Of a stretch of 22,686 nt of DNA, positions 1-7,472 are shown piece after piece. Under the pieces are notes generated by a model that had not been told where the DNA came from, searched no databases, and saw only the letters and a list, made by a program, of their open reading frames with translations. This stretch comes from an uncultured Eubacteriales bacterium (GTDB taxonomy: Bacteria; Bacillota; Clostridia; Lachnospirales; Lachnospiraceae): assembly GCA_900549105.1 (NCBI GenBank), contig URND01000039.1, positions 1 through 22,686 of the forward strand, given 5' to 3'. The position numbers and the translations under genes were made by a program. Numbering within the stretch: the first letter of the stretch is position 1; every line of letters starts with the position of its first letter.

Positions 1-40
1 AATTGGTTGTACATATGAAATTTGATTTTGTATTATGCGG

Positions 41-76
41 CCCTTTGCAAGTTTTAGCAGAGGGTTTCTTTTTTCT
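41..76 (+). terminator. Rho-independent terminator of a gene upstream of the window
   Basis: An 8-bp stem (41-48 with 57-64, one G-T pair, loop 49-56) is followed by a run of T broken by single C bases. It most likely ends a transcript that enters from before base 1. It could instead be the expression platform of a riboswitch controlling the next operon, but the window starts too late to see an aptamer. Bases 77-180 hold no other structure I can support. Confidence 0.7.
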
Positions 77-180
77 ATTTTCTATGCGGGCGGATGAGGC
101 GCGGGTTTTTCTGGTGGTGCTTCCTGTATATTATTCAACGATACAGTCAGACTGAAAAAGTCAGAAAGAGGAGGAGAACC

Positions 181-1062
181 ATGAAAAAGAGATTCGCAGC
201 ATTTTTAGCAGCAGCCCTGGTGGGTACAATGATTTTGTCCGGATGCGGTAATAAGAAAGAAGAAACAAAGGCCGATAAGGTGATTATGGTTGTCAGCTTT
301 GGAACAAGCTATAACGACAGCAGAGAGGCTACAATTGGCGCTATTGAAACCGCGATTGCAGACGCTTATCCGGAGTATGAAGTGCGTCGTGCCTTCACAA
401 GCCAGATTATCATTGATAAACTGAAAGAGCGCGATGGTCTTGAAATTGACAATGTGGAAGAAGCTTTGGACAGAGCTGCAGCGGATGGAGTAAAGACTCT
501 GGTTGTTCAGCCAACCCATTTGATGAATGGTTATGAGTATACGGATTTGGCGGATGCCCTTAAAGATTATGAAGACAAATTTGAGCAGGTAGTTCTTGCG
601 GAGCCATTATTGACCAGCGATGAGGATTTTGAAGCTGTAGCTAAAGCAATCGCAGAAGAAACAGCATCCTATGATGACGGCCAGACAGCCATCTGCTTTA
701 TGGGCCACGGGACAGAAGCGGATTCCAACGGTATCTATGCAAAACTCCAGGAAAAGCTGACAGCCGGCGGTTATGAAAATTATTATATTGGAACTGTTGA
801 AGCGGAGCCCTCTCTGGAAGATTTAATGGAAGCCCTTGCCGCAAAAGGGGCATACACAAAAGTTGTATTGGAGCCTCTGATGGTTGTTGCCGGTGACCAT
901 GCCAATAATGATATGGCTGGTGACGAGGAAGATTCCTGGAAGAGCCAGTTCGAAGCGGCAGATTATGAAGTTGAGTGTATTCTTAAAGGTCTTGGCGAGC
1001 TTCCGGCGATTCGGGAAATTTATGCAGCACATACACAGGCGGCTATTGACCGTCTTAAATAA
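181..1062 (+). CDS. CbiK-like cobaltochelatase/metal chelatase lipoprotein
   Basis: A 293-residue protein of the class II chelatase family CbiK (sirohydrochlorin cobaltochelatase), but with a lipoprotein signal: a KKR start, a hydrophobic stretch and the lipobox LSGC with Cys22, so it should sit on the outer face of the membrane. The metal-site residues of CbiK are visible: His176 in GHGTE, Glu207 in GTVEAEP and His240 in VAGDHANNDMAGD, with the spacing of the family. The start at 181 follows AGGAGGAG; an in-frame ATG at 94 would add 29 residues ahead of the signal peptide and has no good ribosome site. It is first in an operon with NEAT-like and FecBCD-type genes. The exported CbiK of Desulfovibrio vulgaris has been linked to heme/iron handling, so insertion or removal of metal from a tetrapyrrole outside the cell is plausible. 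Intracellular vitamin B12 synthesis is less likely because of the signal. Confidence 0.88.
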   Translation: MKKRFAAFLAAALVGTMILSGCGNKKEETKADKVIMVVSFGTSYNDSREATIGAIETAIADAYPEYEVRRAFTSQIIIDKLKERDGLEIDNVEEALDRAAADGVKTLVVQPTHLMNGYEYTDLADALKDYEDKFEQVVLAEPLLTSDEDFEAVAKAIAEETASYDDGQTAICFMGHGTEADSNGIYAKLQEKLTAGGYENYYIGTVEAEPSLEDLMEALAAKGAYTKVVLEPLMVVAGDHANNDMAGDEEDSWKSQFEAADYEVECILKGLGELPAIREIYAAHTQAAIDRLK

Positions 1063-1082
1063 TTGAATGACAGGGAGAAACG

Positions 1083-2048
1083 ATGGTGAAAAAACGAATA
1101 GTATATTTTGCAGCGCTTCTCATGATGGTTACCGGTGTGCTTGGCACACCGGTAATCTGCCATGGGGAGGAAAATTCAGATTTGATTGCCGGGGATGATG
1201 AGCGAGCCGCTCAGCAGACCGTCGGCGAGGAAGGGGCGGAACCTGTTTACGCAGAAAACTTAAACGAGGGAACTTATGCCATAGAGGTGGATTCCAGTTC
1301 TTCCATGTTCCGCATTGTCCATGCGGACCTGACAGTAAAGAACGGCGAGATGACCGCGGTGCTCACTCTGGGCGGCAAAGGCTATTTAAAGCTGTTTATG
1401 GGAACCGGAGAAGAGGCTGTGGCGGCTGCGGAATCAGCCTATGCGCCATTTGTGGAAGACAGCGAGGGCGCTTATACTTATGAAGTGCCGGTGGAAGCCC
1501 TGAACAAAGAATTGGAATGTACCAGTTTTAGTAAGCGGAAGGAAAAATGGTACGACCATCAAATCTTTTTCAAAGCAGAAACCCTTCCGGCGGAAGCCTT
1601 TGCCCTGGAAGCGGAACCCCTTGATTTGAAGGACGGAGAATACACCGTTCAGGTGGATTTGGCCGGAGGCACGGGAAGAGCAGAGATTACATCGCCGGCA
1701 GTTCTTAAGATTGAAGATGGGAGTGCAACGGCCGTTATTGAGTGGAGCAGTTCAAATTATGACTATATGATTGTCAACGGTGAAAAATATCTTCCCGTAA
1801 ATCAGTCGGGAAACAGCGTTTTTGAGATTCCGGTGCTTGTGTTTGACAAAGCTATGACAGTGACAGCGGACACGACAGCGATGAGTGCGCCCCATGAAAT
1901 CGAGTATACCCTCATCTTTGATAAGGGGTCGATTCAGAGCAGCACTAACTTTACAGCGATTGCTGTCGGGATTGCCCTGGCTGCCAGCGCTGCGGCTGCC
2001 CTTTCACTTATTTTTCGGAAAAAGAAGGGAACTTCAAATGAAGCTTAA
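1083..2048 (+). CDS. Membrane-anchored surface protein with two NEAT-like domains
   Basis: A 321-residue exported protein. Residues 1-27 form a signal peptide. Two related beta-rich segments follow, about 60-167 and 180-280; each opens with an EGTY/DGEY-type motif, carries a serine cluster and ends with a short aromatic/His motif (WYDHQIFF near 157, HEIEYTLIF near 271). Residues 288-311 form one membrane segment followed by FRKKK, so the domains face outwards. The pattern resembles NEAT (iron-transport-associated) domains that bind heme in Gram-positive bacteria, where a YxxxY motif supplies the heme ligand; here the equivalents would be Y158xxxF162 and H271xxxY275, so heme binding is not certain. 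It starts 20 bases after the chelatase gene behind GGGAGA and its end overlaps the binding-protein gene by 11 bases. The family assignment rests on pattern and context only. Confidence 0.6.
   Translation: MVKKRIVYFAALLMMVTGVLGTPVICHGEENSDLIAGDDERAAQQTVGEEGAEPVYAENLNEGTYAIEVDSSSSMFRIVHADLTVKNGEMTAVLTLGGKGYLKLFMGTGEEAVAAAESAYAPFVEDSEGAYTYEVPVEALNKELECTSFSKRKEKWYDHQIFFKAETLPAEAFALEAEPLDLKDGEYTVQVDLAGGTGRAEITSPAVLKIEDGSATAVIEWSSSNYDYMIVNGEKYLPVNQSGNSVFEIPVLVFDKAMTVTADTTAMSAPHEIEYTLIFDKGSIQSSTNFTAIAVGIALAASAAAALSLIFRKKKGTSNEA
1129..1155. repeat. Perfect 12-bp inverted repeat with 3-base loop inside a signal-peptide coding region
   Basis: TTACCGGTGTGC (1129-1140), loop TTG, then its exact reverse complement (1144-1155). 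It covers codons 16-25 of the NEAT-like gene and has no T-run, so it is not a typical terminator. In mRNA it would be a very stable hairpin about 45 bases after the start codon. Confidence 0.85.
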
Positions 2049-3195
2049 AAAAATAATTTTCAATTGTTTTATCTTTATATTAACAATGACAGCTCTTGTC
2101 TCCTGCGGTTCGCCGAAGGAGACGGGGGACAGGCTGTCTGAGGACAGAGATATCAGTCCGGAGCTTGAATATGAGGGTCGGATGCATCTGGATTATGCCG
2201 AAGAATTTGCCATTGACAATTACAGCGGCGGCTGCGCCCTTATTTCCATATCCGACGGCAGTCGCTTTTTAGTTGTGCCGGAAGGAAAGGAGACGCCGGA
2301 GAATCTGGATGAAGATATTGTTGTCCTGAAACAGCCTGTGGACCATATTTATATGGTAGCTACGGCGGTGATGGATATGTTTCGGTCGATTAATGCCATG
2401 GATGCCATACGGCTTTCGGGAACCGATGCGGACGGCTGGCATATTGAAGAGGCGAAGGCGGCGATGGAGGCCGGCGAGATACTTTATGCGGGAAAATACA
2501 GTATGCCCGATTATGAGCGGATTTTATCCGAGGGCTGCCGCCTGGCTATTGAAAATATGATGATTACCCACACGCCGGAAGTTCAGGAGCAGCTTGAAGG
2601 TTTCGGTATTCCGGTGCTGATTGACCGTTCCAGCTATGAATCCCATCCCCTTGGACGGATGGAGTGGGTGAAACTCTATGGTGTGCTGATGGGGCGGGAG
2701 GCTGAAGCCGAGGCGGCATTTAAGGCCCAGACAGAAACTTTGCCGGAAATCAGTCATCAGGAGAATACAGGCAAAACAGTGGCTTTCTTTTATCTGACGG
2801 CCAACGGTGCGGTGAATGTCCGGAAGTCTTCGGATTACGTGCCAAAAATGATTGAACTGGCCGGAGGAAAATATATATTTGAGAATCTTGGGGACGCAGA
2901 GAGCAAATCCTCCTCAACCAATATGCAGATTGAGGAATTTTATGCCGGGGCGAAGGATGCGGATTATCTCATCTATAACAGTACGGTGGATGGAGAAATC
3001 GGTTCAATGGATGAACTGTTGTCAAAAAGTGATTTACTGAAAGACTTCAAAGCAGTCAAAGAGGGACATGTGTGGTGTACGACAAGCAATTTTTATCAGG
3101 AATCCATGTCTCTGGGAACATTTATCATGGATGTTTATAAAATGCTGACTGAGGGCGAGGCTGCGGATACGGCCTATATGTATTTGTTGAAATAA
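2038..3195 (+). CDS. ABC transporter solute-binding lipoprotein (FecB/BtuF type)
   Basis: A 385-residue protein with a lipoprotein signal (KLKK, hydrophobic core, lipobox LVSC with Cys23) and the two-lobe periplasmic-binding-protein pattern of the iron-siderophore/cobalamin/heme class. The first lobe has AIRLSG near 125 and a segment IENMMITHTP near 175; GIPVLIDRSSYE begins the hinge; the second lobe has VAFFYLTANGAVNV and the late motif EGHVWCTT. The start at 2038 lies inside the end of the preceding gene and is preceded by AGAAGGGA; a much earlier in-frame start at 1885 would place a false N-terminus before the lipobox. It should capture substrate outside the cell and hand it to the permease encoded 14 bases downstream. 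The substrate cannot be read from sequence; the chelatase and NEAT-like neighbours suggest a tetrapyrrole. Confidence 0.88.
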   Translation: MKLKKIIFNCFIFILTMTALVSCGSPKETGDRLSEDRDISPELEYEGRMHLDYAEEFAIDNYSGGCALISISDGSRFLVVPEGKETPENLDEDIVVLKQPVDHIYMVATAVMDMFRSINAMDAIRLSGTDADGWHIEEAKAAMEAGEILYAGKYSMPDYERILSEGCRLAIENMMITHTPEVQEQLEGFGIPVLIDRSSYESHPLGRMEWVKLYGVLMGREAEAEAAFKAQTETLPEISHQENTGKTVAFFYLTANGAVNVRKSSDYVPKMIELAGGKYIFENLGDAESKSSSTNMQIEEFYAGAKDADYLIYNSTVDGEIGSMDELLSKSDLLKDFKAVKEGHVWCTTSNFYQESMSLGTFIMDVYKMLTEGEAADTAYMYLLK

Positions 3196-3209
3196 GAGAG
3201 GATAAGAGT

Positions 3210-4262
3210 ATGGAAACAAACGCCCATAGAGAAAAAAATATTTCTGCCGGAGGCCGCCGCCTTCGCTATATCCTGTCTTTTGCTGTACTGGCCGGGCTGC
3301 TGTTGGTATTTTTAGTGTGGAATATCTGTGCCGGAAGCGTTTCTATTTCTCCGGATGAAATTATAAAAAGTCTTTTGGGACGGGATATTGGGGAAACTGC
3401 GGCCAATATTCTATGGAGAATCCGGCTGCCGCGGGCGTTGGCGGCTATTATCCTTGGCGGCGCTTTGGGGCTTGCCGGATATTTGCTGCAGACATTTTTT
3501 CACAATCCCATTGCCGGGCCTTTTGTTCTGGGAATCTCGTCAGGGGCGAAGCTGACGGTGGCTTTGGTGATGGTGTTTTCCCTCGGGAATTCTCTGAGGG
3601 CCAGCTCGGCGGTGATGATCATTGCCGCTTTTGTCGGGGCCATGATTTCTATGGGGTTTGTACTTCTCATGTCCCGGAAGGTGAACCGGATGTCCATGCT
3701 CATCATCAGCGGCGTGATGATTGGCTATATCTGTTCAGCTATTACGGATTTAGTCGTCACCTTTGCGGATGATGCGGATATTGTGAATCTGCACAACTGG
3801 TCAAAGGGGAGCTTTTCCGGTATCACATGGGATAATGTGGCGGTGATGGCGCTGGTTGTCCTTATCGTTTTTATCATCGTCTTTTTTATGTCCAAGCCAA
3901 TCAGCGCCTATCAGATGGGAGAGGGTTATGCCCAGAATATGGGTATAAATATTCGGATGTTCCGGGCGGCCCTGGTTGTTTTGTCCAGCGTTCTGGCGGC
4001 CTGTATTACCGCTTTTGCCGGGCCGGTATCCTTTGTGGGGATTGCGGTTCCCCATCTGGTTAAGAACCTTTTTCGGACATCGAGGCCGATTCTTATGATT
4101 CCGGCCTGCTTTTTAGGGGGCGGTGTGTTCTGCCTGTTTTGTGATTTGATTGCCCGGACATTGTTTGCGCCGACGGAATTGAGTATCAGCACGGTGACTG
4201 CCGTGTTTGGAGCACCGGTAGTTATTTTGGTGATGATATACCGTCAAAAGGAGAAGATGTGA
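3210..4262 (+). CDS. FecCD-family ABC transporter permease
   Basis: A 350-residue integral membrane protein with about nine or ten hydrophobic segments, the usual size for one half of a FecCD/BtuC homodimer. Typical family motifs are visible: RIRLPRALAAIILGGALGLAG near residue 69, FFHNPIAGPFVLGISSGAKL near 91, and the late FAGPVSFVGIAVPHLVKN near 268, which contains the cytoplasmic coupling region facing the ATPase. The start follows GAGAGG. It lies 14 bases after the binding protein and 3 bases before the ATPase gene, so the three are surely translated from one mRNA. One permease gene implies a homodimer. The substrate is inferred to be the same metal complex as that of the neighbouring lipoprotein. 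Confidence 0.93.
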   Translation: METNAHREKNISAGGRRLRYILSFAVLAGLLLVFLVWNICAGSVSISPDEIIKSLLGRDIGETAANILWRIRLPRALAAIILGGALGLAGYLLQTFFHNPIAGPFVLGISSGAKLTVALVMVFSLGNSLRASSAVMIIAAFVGAMISMGFVLLMSRKVNRMSMLIISGVMIGYICSAITDLVVTFADDADIVNLHNWSKGSFSGITWDNVAVMALVVLIVFIIVFFMSKPISAYQMGEGYAQNMGINIRMFRAALVVLSSVLAACITAFAGPVSFVGIAVPHLVKNLFRTSRPILMIPACFLGGGVFCLFCDLIARTLFAPTELSISTVTAVFGAPVVILVMIYRQKEKM

Positions 4263-4265
4263 CCT

Positions 4266-5378
4266 ATGGGAGAAAAATATTTTTATACTAAGTCCATGAC
4301 GGTGGGGTATCAGGGAATTCCCCTCATTCAGAATATTAAAATTCATATTCAGCAAGGGGAGATATTAAGCCTTATCGGTCCAAACGGCGCCGGAAAATCT
4401 ACAATATTAAAAAGTATTGCCGGACAATTAAAGCTTTTGGGCGGGGCGGTTTATCTGGATGGCCGGGAATTGACGCGGATGTCGGGAAATGAACTGGCAC
4501 GGAAAATGGCTGTGGTGTTCACGGAGAGGATTCATTCAGAAATGATGACTTGTGAGGATATTGTGGCAACAGGGCGTTATCCCTATACCGGGAAGTTTGG
4601 AATTTTATCCGAAGCGGACCGGAAGGCGGTTGAAGAGGCCATGGCGCTCGTTCATATGACCGGGCTGCGGGACCAGGATTTTATGAAAATCAGCGACGGC
4701 CAGAGGCAGCGTGTCATGCTGGCCCGGGCCATCTGCCAGGAGCCGGAAATTATTTTGCTGGATGAGCCGACATCCTATCTGGATGTAAAATATAAACTGG
4801 AATTTATGACAATTCTCCAGGAGATGACCCGGAAAAAGAGGCTTTCCGTTATTATGTCTCTTCATGAATTAGATTTGGCCGAGCGGGTTTCGGATAAAAT
4901 TCTCTGTGTGAAGGGCGATTGTGTGGAAAAATTCGGGCCGCCGGAGGAAATATTTGAACCGGGTTATATCGCCCGGCTTTTTGGAATGACTGCCGGAAGC
5001 TTTGAGGAGGGCAGCGGCCTGTTGGAGCTGGAAGCGCCCAAAGGGCCGCCGGAGGTTTTTGTTATCGGCGGCGCGGGGGCCGGACGGAAGATTTTCCGAC
5101 AGCTTCAGCGAAGAGGTATTCCTTTTGTCACTGGCATTTTATATGAAAATGATTTGGATTATCCGACGGCAAAGGCTTTGGCGGCGGAGGTGATTGGGGC
5201 AGAACCCTTTGAAACCGTTTCCGAAGCACAGGTAGCTGCGGCAAAGGCGGCTATCGACAGATGTCAGAGAGTGATTTGCTGTCGGGATTCCTTTGGATTT
5301 TGGGATAAGGCCAATGCCCGTTTATTGGAATATGCAAAAAAAGTGAATAAGTTAGAAGAAAAACCTATAGCTGGCTAG
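4266..5378 (+). CDS. FecE/BtuD-type ABC ATPase with an additional C-terminal domain
   Basis: A 370-residue protein. Residues 1-250 are a complete ABC ATPase: Walker A GPNGAGKST (38-46), signature ISDGQRQR (142-149, with SDGQ in place of SGGQ), Walker B LLDEP (164-168) and switch His200 in SLHE. The Q-loop position reads VVFTERIH (83-90), where the usual glutamine is replaced by Thr/Glu; I recall a similar TER variant in other iron/heme-type ATPases. From about residue 255 there is an extra domain of about 110 residues that FecE proteins lack: it begins EVFVIGGAGAGRKIF (263-277), like a Rossmann glycine loop, and includes VICCRDSFGFWDKAN. Its function is unknown to me; it may sense substrate or cofactor. 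It is the last gene of the uptake operon. Bases 5379-5495 after it hold no clear terminator. Confidence 0.9.
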   Translation: MGEKYFYTKSMTVGYQGIPLIQNIKIHIQQGEILSLIGPNGAGKSTILKSIAGQLKLLGGAVYLDGRELTRMSGNELARKMAVVFTERIHSEMMTCEDIVATGRYPYTGKFGILSEADRKAVEEAMALVHMTGLRDQDFMKISDGQRQRVMLARAICQEPEIILLDEPTSYLDVKYKLEFMTILQEMTRKKRLSVIMSLHELDLAERVSDKILCVKGDCVEKFGPPEEIFEPGYIARLFGMTAGSFEEGSGLLELEAPKGPPEVFVIGGAGAGRKIFRQLQRRGIPFVTGILYENDLDYPTAKALAAEVIGAEPFETVSEAQVAAAKAAIDRCQRVICCRDSFGFWDKANARLLEYAKKVNKLEEKPIAG

Positions 5379-5495
5379 TGAATTTCCGTATTAGACGCGC
5401 AAAGGGGACTGTGCTATTATTACCTTGTAAACAGGTAGGAATTATATAAAAATATATTGTAATAGCGGAAAACAGTCTGCGGAAAGAGGTAAGTT

Positions 5496-6803
5496 ATGGG
5501 AAAGAAATCATATGCGGAAAGAAATTTAAAATTTGAAACTTTACAGCTTCATGTTGGGCAGGAACAGCCGGACCCGGTGACTGATGCGCGGGCAGTGCCG
5601 ATTTATCAGACATCCTCCTATGTCTTTCGGAACAGTGAGCATGCGGCGGCCCGGTTCAGCCTTGCAGACGCAGGGAATATTTATGGACGTCTGACTAATC
5701 CGACAGAGGATGTGTTTGAGCAGCGGATTGCGGCTCTTGAAGGCGGCGTGGCAGCCCTTGCGGCAGCTTCCGGCGCGGCGGCAATTTCTTATACAATTCA
5801 GAATCTGGCCCATGCAGGGGACCATATTGTAGCGGCAAAAAATATATACGGCGGAACTTATAATCTTCTGGCCCATACATTGCCGGAATATGGAATTAAG
5901 GCAACTTTTGTGGACCCATTTAATTATGAAGAGATTGAGGCGGCGATTCAGGAGAATACGAAGGCTATTCACATTGAAACACTGGGAAATCCGAACTCCG
6001 ATGTGGTGGATATTGAGAAAGTTGCAGCCATCGCCCATGCCCATAAGATTCCGCTGGTGGTGGATAATACGTTTGCCACGCCTTATTTAGTGCGGCCAAT
6101 CGAATATGGTGCGGACATCGTCGTCCATTCGGCAACAAAATTTATCGGTGGGCATGGAACAACCATCGGCGGTGTCATTGTTGACGGCGGCAAATTTGAC
6201 TGGGAGGGCAGCGGTAAATTCCCGTCATTGACTGAGCCGAATCCAAGCTACCACGGCGTCAGCTTTACAAAAGCCGCTGGTGCGGCGGCCTTCGTCACAA
6301 AGATTCGGGCAATTCTGCTCCGGGATACGGGCGCAACCCTGTCGCCATTTCACGCGTTTATTTTCCTTCAGGGGCTGGAAACTTTATCCCTTCGGGTAGA
6401 GCGGCATGTGGAAAATGCGCTGAAGGTTGTGGAATATTTAAATAAGCATCCCCAGGTTGAAAAGGTGCATCATCCGTCCGTTTCGGATGACCCTGAGCAG
6501 CAGGCATTATATAAGAAATATTTTCCGAAGGGCGGCGGTTCTATCTTTACGTTTGAGATTAAAGGCGATGCCCAGAAGGCGAAGGACTTTATCGACAATC
6601 TGGAACTGTTTTCCCTGCTGGCCAATGTGGCGGATGTCAAATCCCTCGTGATTCATCCGGCAACGACAACCCACAGCCAGTGCACGGAAGAAGAACTTTT
6701 GGAACAGGGAATCAAGCCGAATACGATTCGTCTCTCTATAGGAACGGAAAATATTGATGACATTATTGAGGACCTTGAGGAAGCTTTCAAGGCGGTCGAA
6801 TAA
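5496..6803 (+). CDS. metY: O-acetylhomoserine sulfhydrylase (aminocarboxypropyltransferase)
   Basis: A 435-residue PLP enzyme of the Cys/Met metabolism family. Length and the motifs FETLQLHVGQEQPDP near the N-terminus, YGRLTNPT (63-70), VDNTFATPYL and SATKFIGGHG (212-221, PLP lysine Lys215) match MetY rather than the shorter cystathionine gamma-synthases. It makes homocysteine from O-acetylhomoserine and sulfide, feeding methionine synthesis in the cytoplasm. The start follows GAAAGAGG. The gene appears to stand alone: the uptake operon ends 117 bases upstream and a strong terminator follows. I looked in the 117-base leader for a SAM riboswitch or T-box and saw neither; a weak TTACCT (5420)/TATATA (5443) pair could be a promoter. 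No odd features. Confidence 0.94.
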   Translation: MGKKSYAERNLKFETLQLHVGQEQPDPVTDARAVPIYQTSSYVFRNSEHAAARFSLADAGNIYGRLTNPTEDVFEQRIAALEGGVAALAAASGAAAISYTIQNLAHAGDHIVAAKNIYGGTYNLLAHTLPEYGIKATFVDPFNYEEIEAAIQENTKAIHIETLGNPNSDVVDIEKVAAIAHAHKIPLVVDNTFATPYLVRPIEYGADIVVHSATKFIGGHGTTIGGVIVDGGKFDWEGSGKFPSLTEPNPSYHGVSFTKAAGAAAFVTKIRAILLRDTGATLSPFHAFIFLQGLETLSLRVERHVENALKVVEYLNKHPQVEKVHHPSVSDDPEQQALYKKYFPKGGGSIFTFEIKGDAQKAKDFIDNLELFSLLANVADVKSLVIHPATTTHSQCTEEELLEQGIKPNTIRLSIGTENIDDIIEDLEEAFKAVE

Positions 6804-6814
6804 TATCTGATGAA

Positions 6815-6844
6815 GGGGCCGGCTTTTGCCGGCCTCGTTTTTTA
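6815..6844 (+). terminator. Rho-independent terminator after metY
   Basis: A 9-bp stem (6815-6823 with 6828-6836; GGCCGGC/GCCGGCC core and one G-T pair) with a TTTT loop is followed by seven T at 6838-6844. It starts 11 bases after the metY stop. Confidence 0.93.
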
Positions 6845-6868
6845 TGCTATTCCATAGGCAGACAGGAG

Positions 6869-6897
6869 TAGACAAACCCGGATGGAAAATGTATACT
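6869..6897 (+). promoter_or_regulatory. Sigma-A-type promoter for the nitroreductase/HD unit
   Basis: TAGACA (6869-6874), 17-base spacer, TATACT (6892-6897). Each box is one base from consensus. It lies between the metY terminator and the next start codon at 6936, giving a leader of about 30 bases. Confidence 0.65.
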
Positions 6898-6935
6898 TTA
6901 TGGTAATGACGTATTAAATGGAGGGAGATTTAGTT

Positions 6936-7460
6936 ATGGAGACAATATTTAAACGCCGCAGCGTGCGTAAATATACGGAAACACCGGTAACGGATGTGCA
7001 GATAAAACAGATTATCCGGGCGGGAATGGCGGCGCCGAGTGCAAAGAACAGTCAGGAATGGGTATTTGTTGTTTTGCGTGACCCGGAAATTTATAAGAAA
7101 TTTTCAGAAGTCCATGTGAATGCTTTTGCGATGAAAACAGCTCAGGCAGCCATTCTTGTCTGTGCGGATTTATCAAAGGAGCAGGACCCGGGACAGGGTT
7201 GGTGGATTCAGGATTGTTCTGCGGCCATGGAGAATATGCTGCTTGAAGCGACGGATTTGGGACTTGGCTCTTTATGGCTTGGCGTATATCCAAAAGAGGA
7301 CCGGGTGGACTGCATGAAGGAAGTCTGCAAACTGCCGGAGAATGTGGAACCACTGGGTATTATCGCATTGGGCGAACCAACAAAGGAGCGGCCGGCCATC
7401 GACAGATATCTTGAGGAACAGGTATTTTTAGATACTTATGGAAATTCATGGGAGAAATAG
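6936..7460 (+). CDS. Small nitroreductase-family FMN oxidoreductase
   Basis: A 174-residue protein with the nitroreductase start ETIFKRRSVRKYTETPV, where the Arg-Arg-Ser-x-Arg cluster contacts FMN phosphate. AGMAAPSAKNSQEWVFVVL follows near residue 31, then MENMLLEATDLGLGSLWLGVYP near 92, and ALGEPTKERP close to the end. Such enzymes are cytoplasmic homodimers that use NAD(P)H to reduce nitro compounds, quinones or flavins; the natural substrate is not visible. I chose 6936 because GGAGGGAG lies 8 bases upstream; the in-frame ATG at 6918 overlaps that ribosome site. It is first behind the promoter at 6869 and 12 bases from the HD-domain gene. Confidence 0.9.
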   Translation: METIFKRRSVRKYTETPVTDVQIKQIIRAGMAAPSAKNSQEWVFVVLRDPEIYKKFSEVHVNAFAMKTAQAAILVCADLSKEQDPGQGWWIQDCSAAMENMLLEATDLGLGSLWLGVYPKEDRVDCMKEVCKLPENVEPLGIIALGEPTKERPAIDRYLEEQVFLDTYGNSWEK

Positions 7461-7472
7461 GGGTAAAGCAGG

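Noticed and set aside
7..36. TTGTAC/TATTAT pair with an 18-base spacer as operon promoter
   Set aside because: Its transcript would start inside the left arm of the terminator at 41-64, so it is an unlikely promoter for the operon.
1..180. Cobalamin riboswitch ahead of the chelatase/transport operon
   Set aside because: Expected for B12-related genes, but no B12-box-like sequence is visible; only a terminator is present. An aptamer before base 1 cannot be excluded.
5379..5495. SAM riboswitch or T-box ahead of metY
   Set aside because: The leader is only 117 bases and has no terminator hairpin or recognisable aptamer pairing.
5541..6044. Minus-strand open frame of 167 codons inside metY
   Set aside because: It lies opposite a clear MetY reading frame, has no ribosome site, and its translation is rich in Cys, Arg and Ile without any domain; it is a shadow of the real gene.
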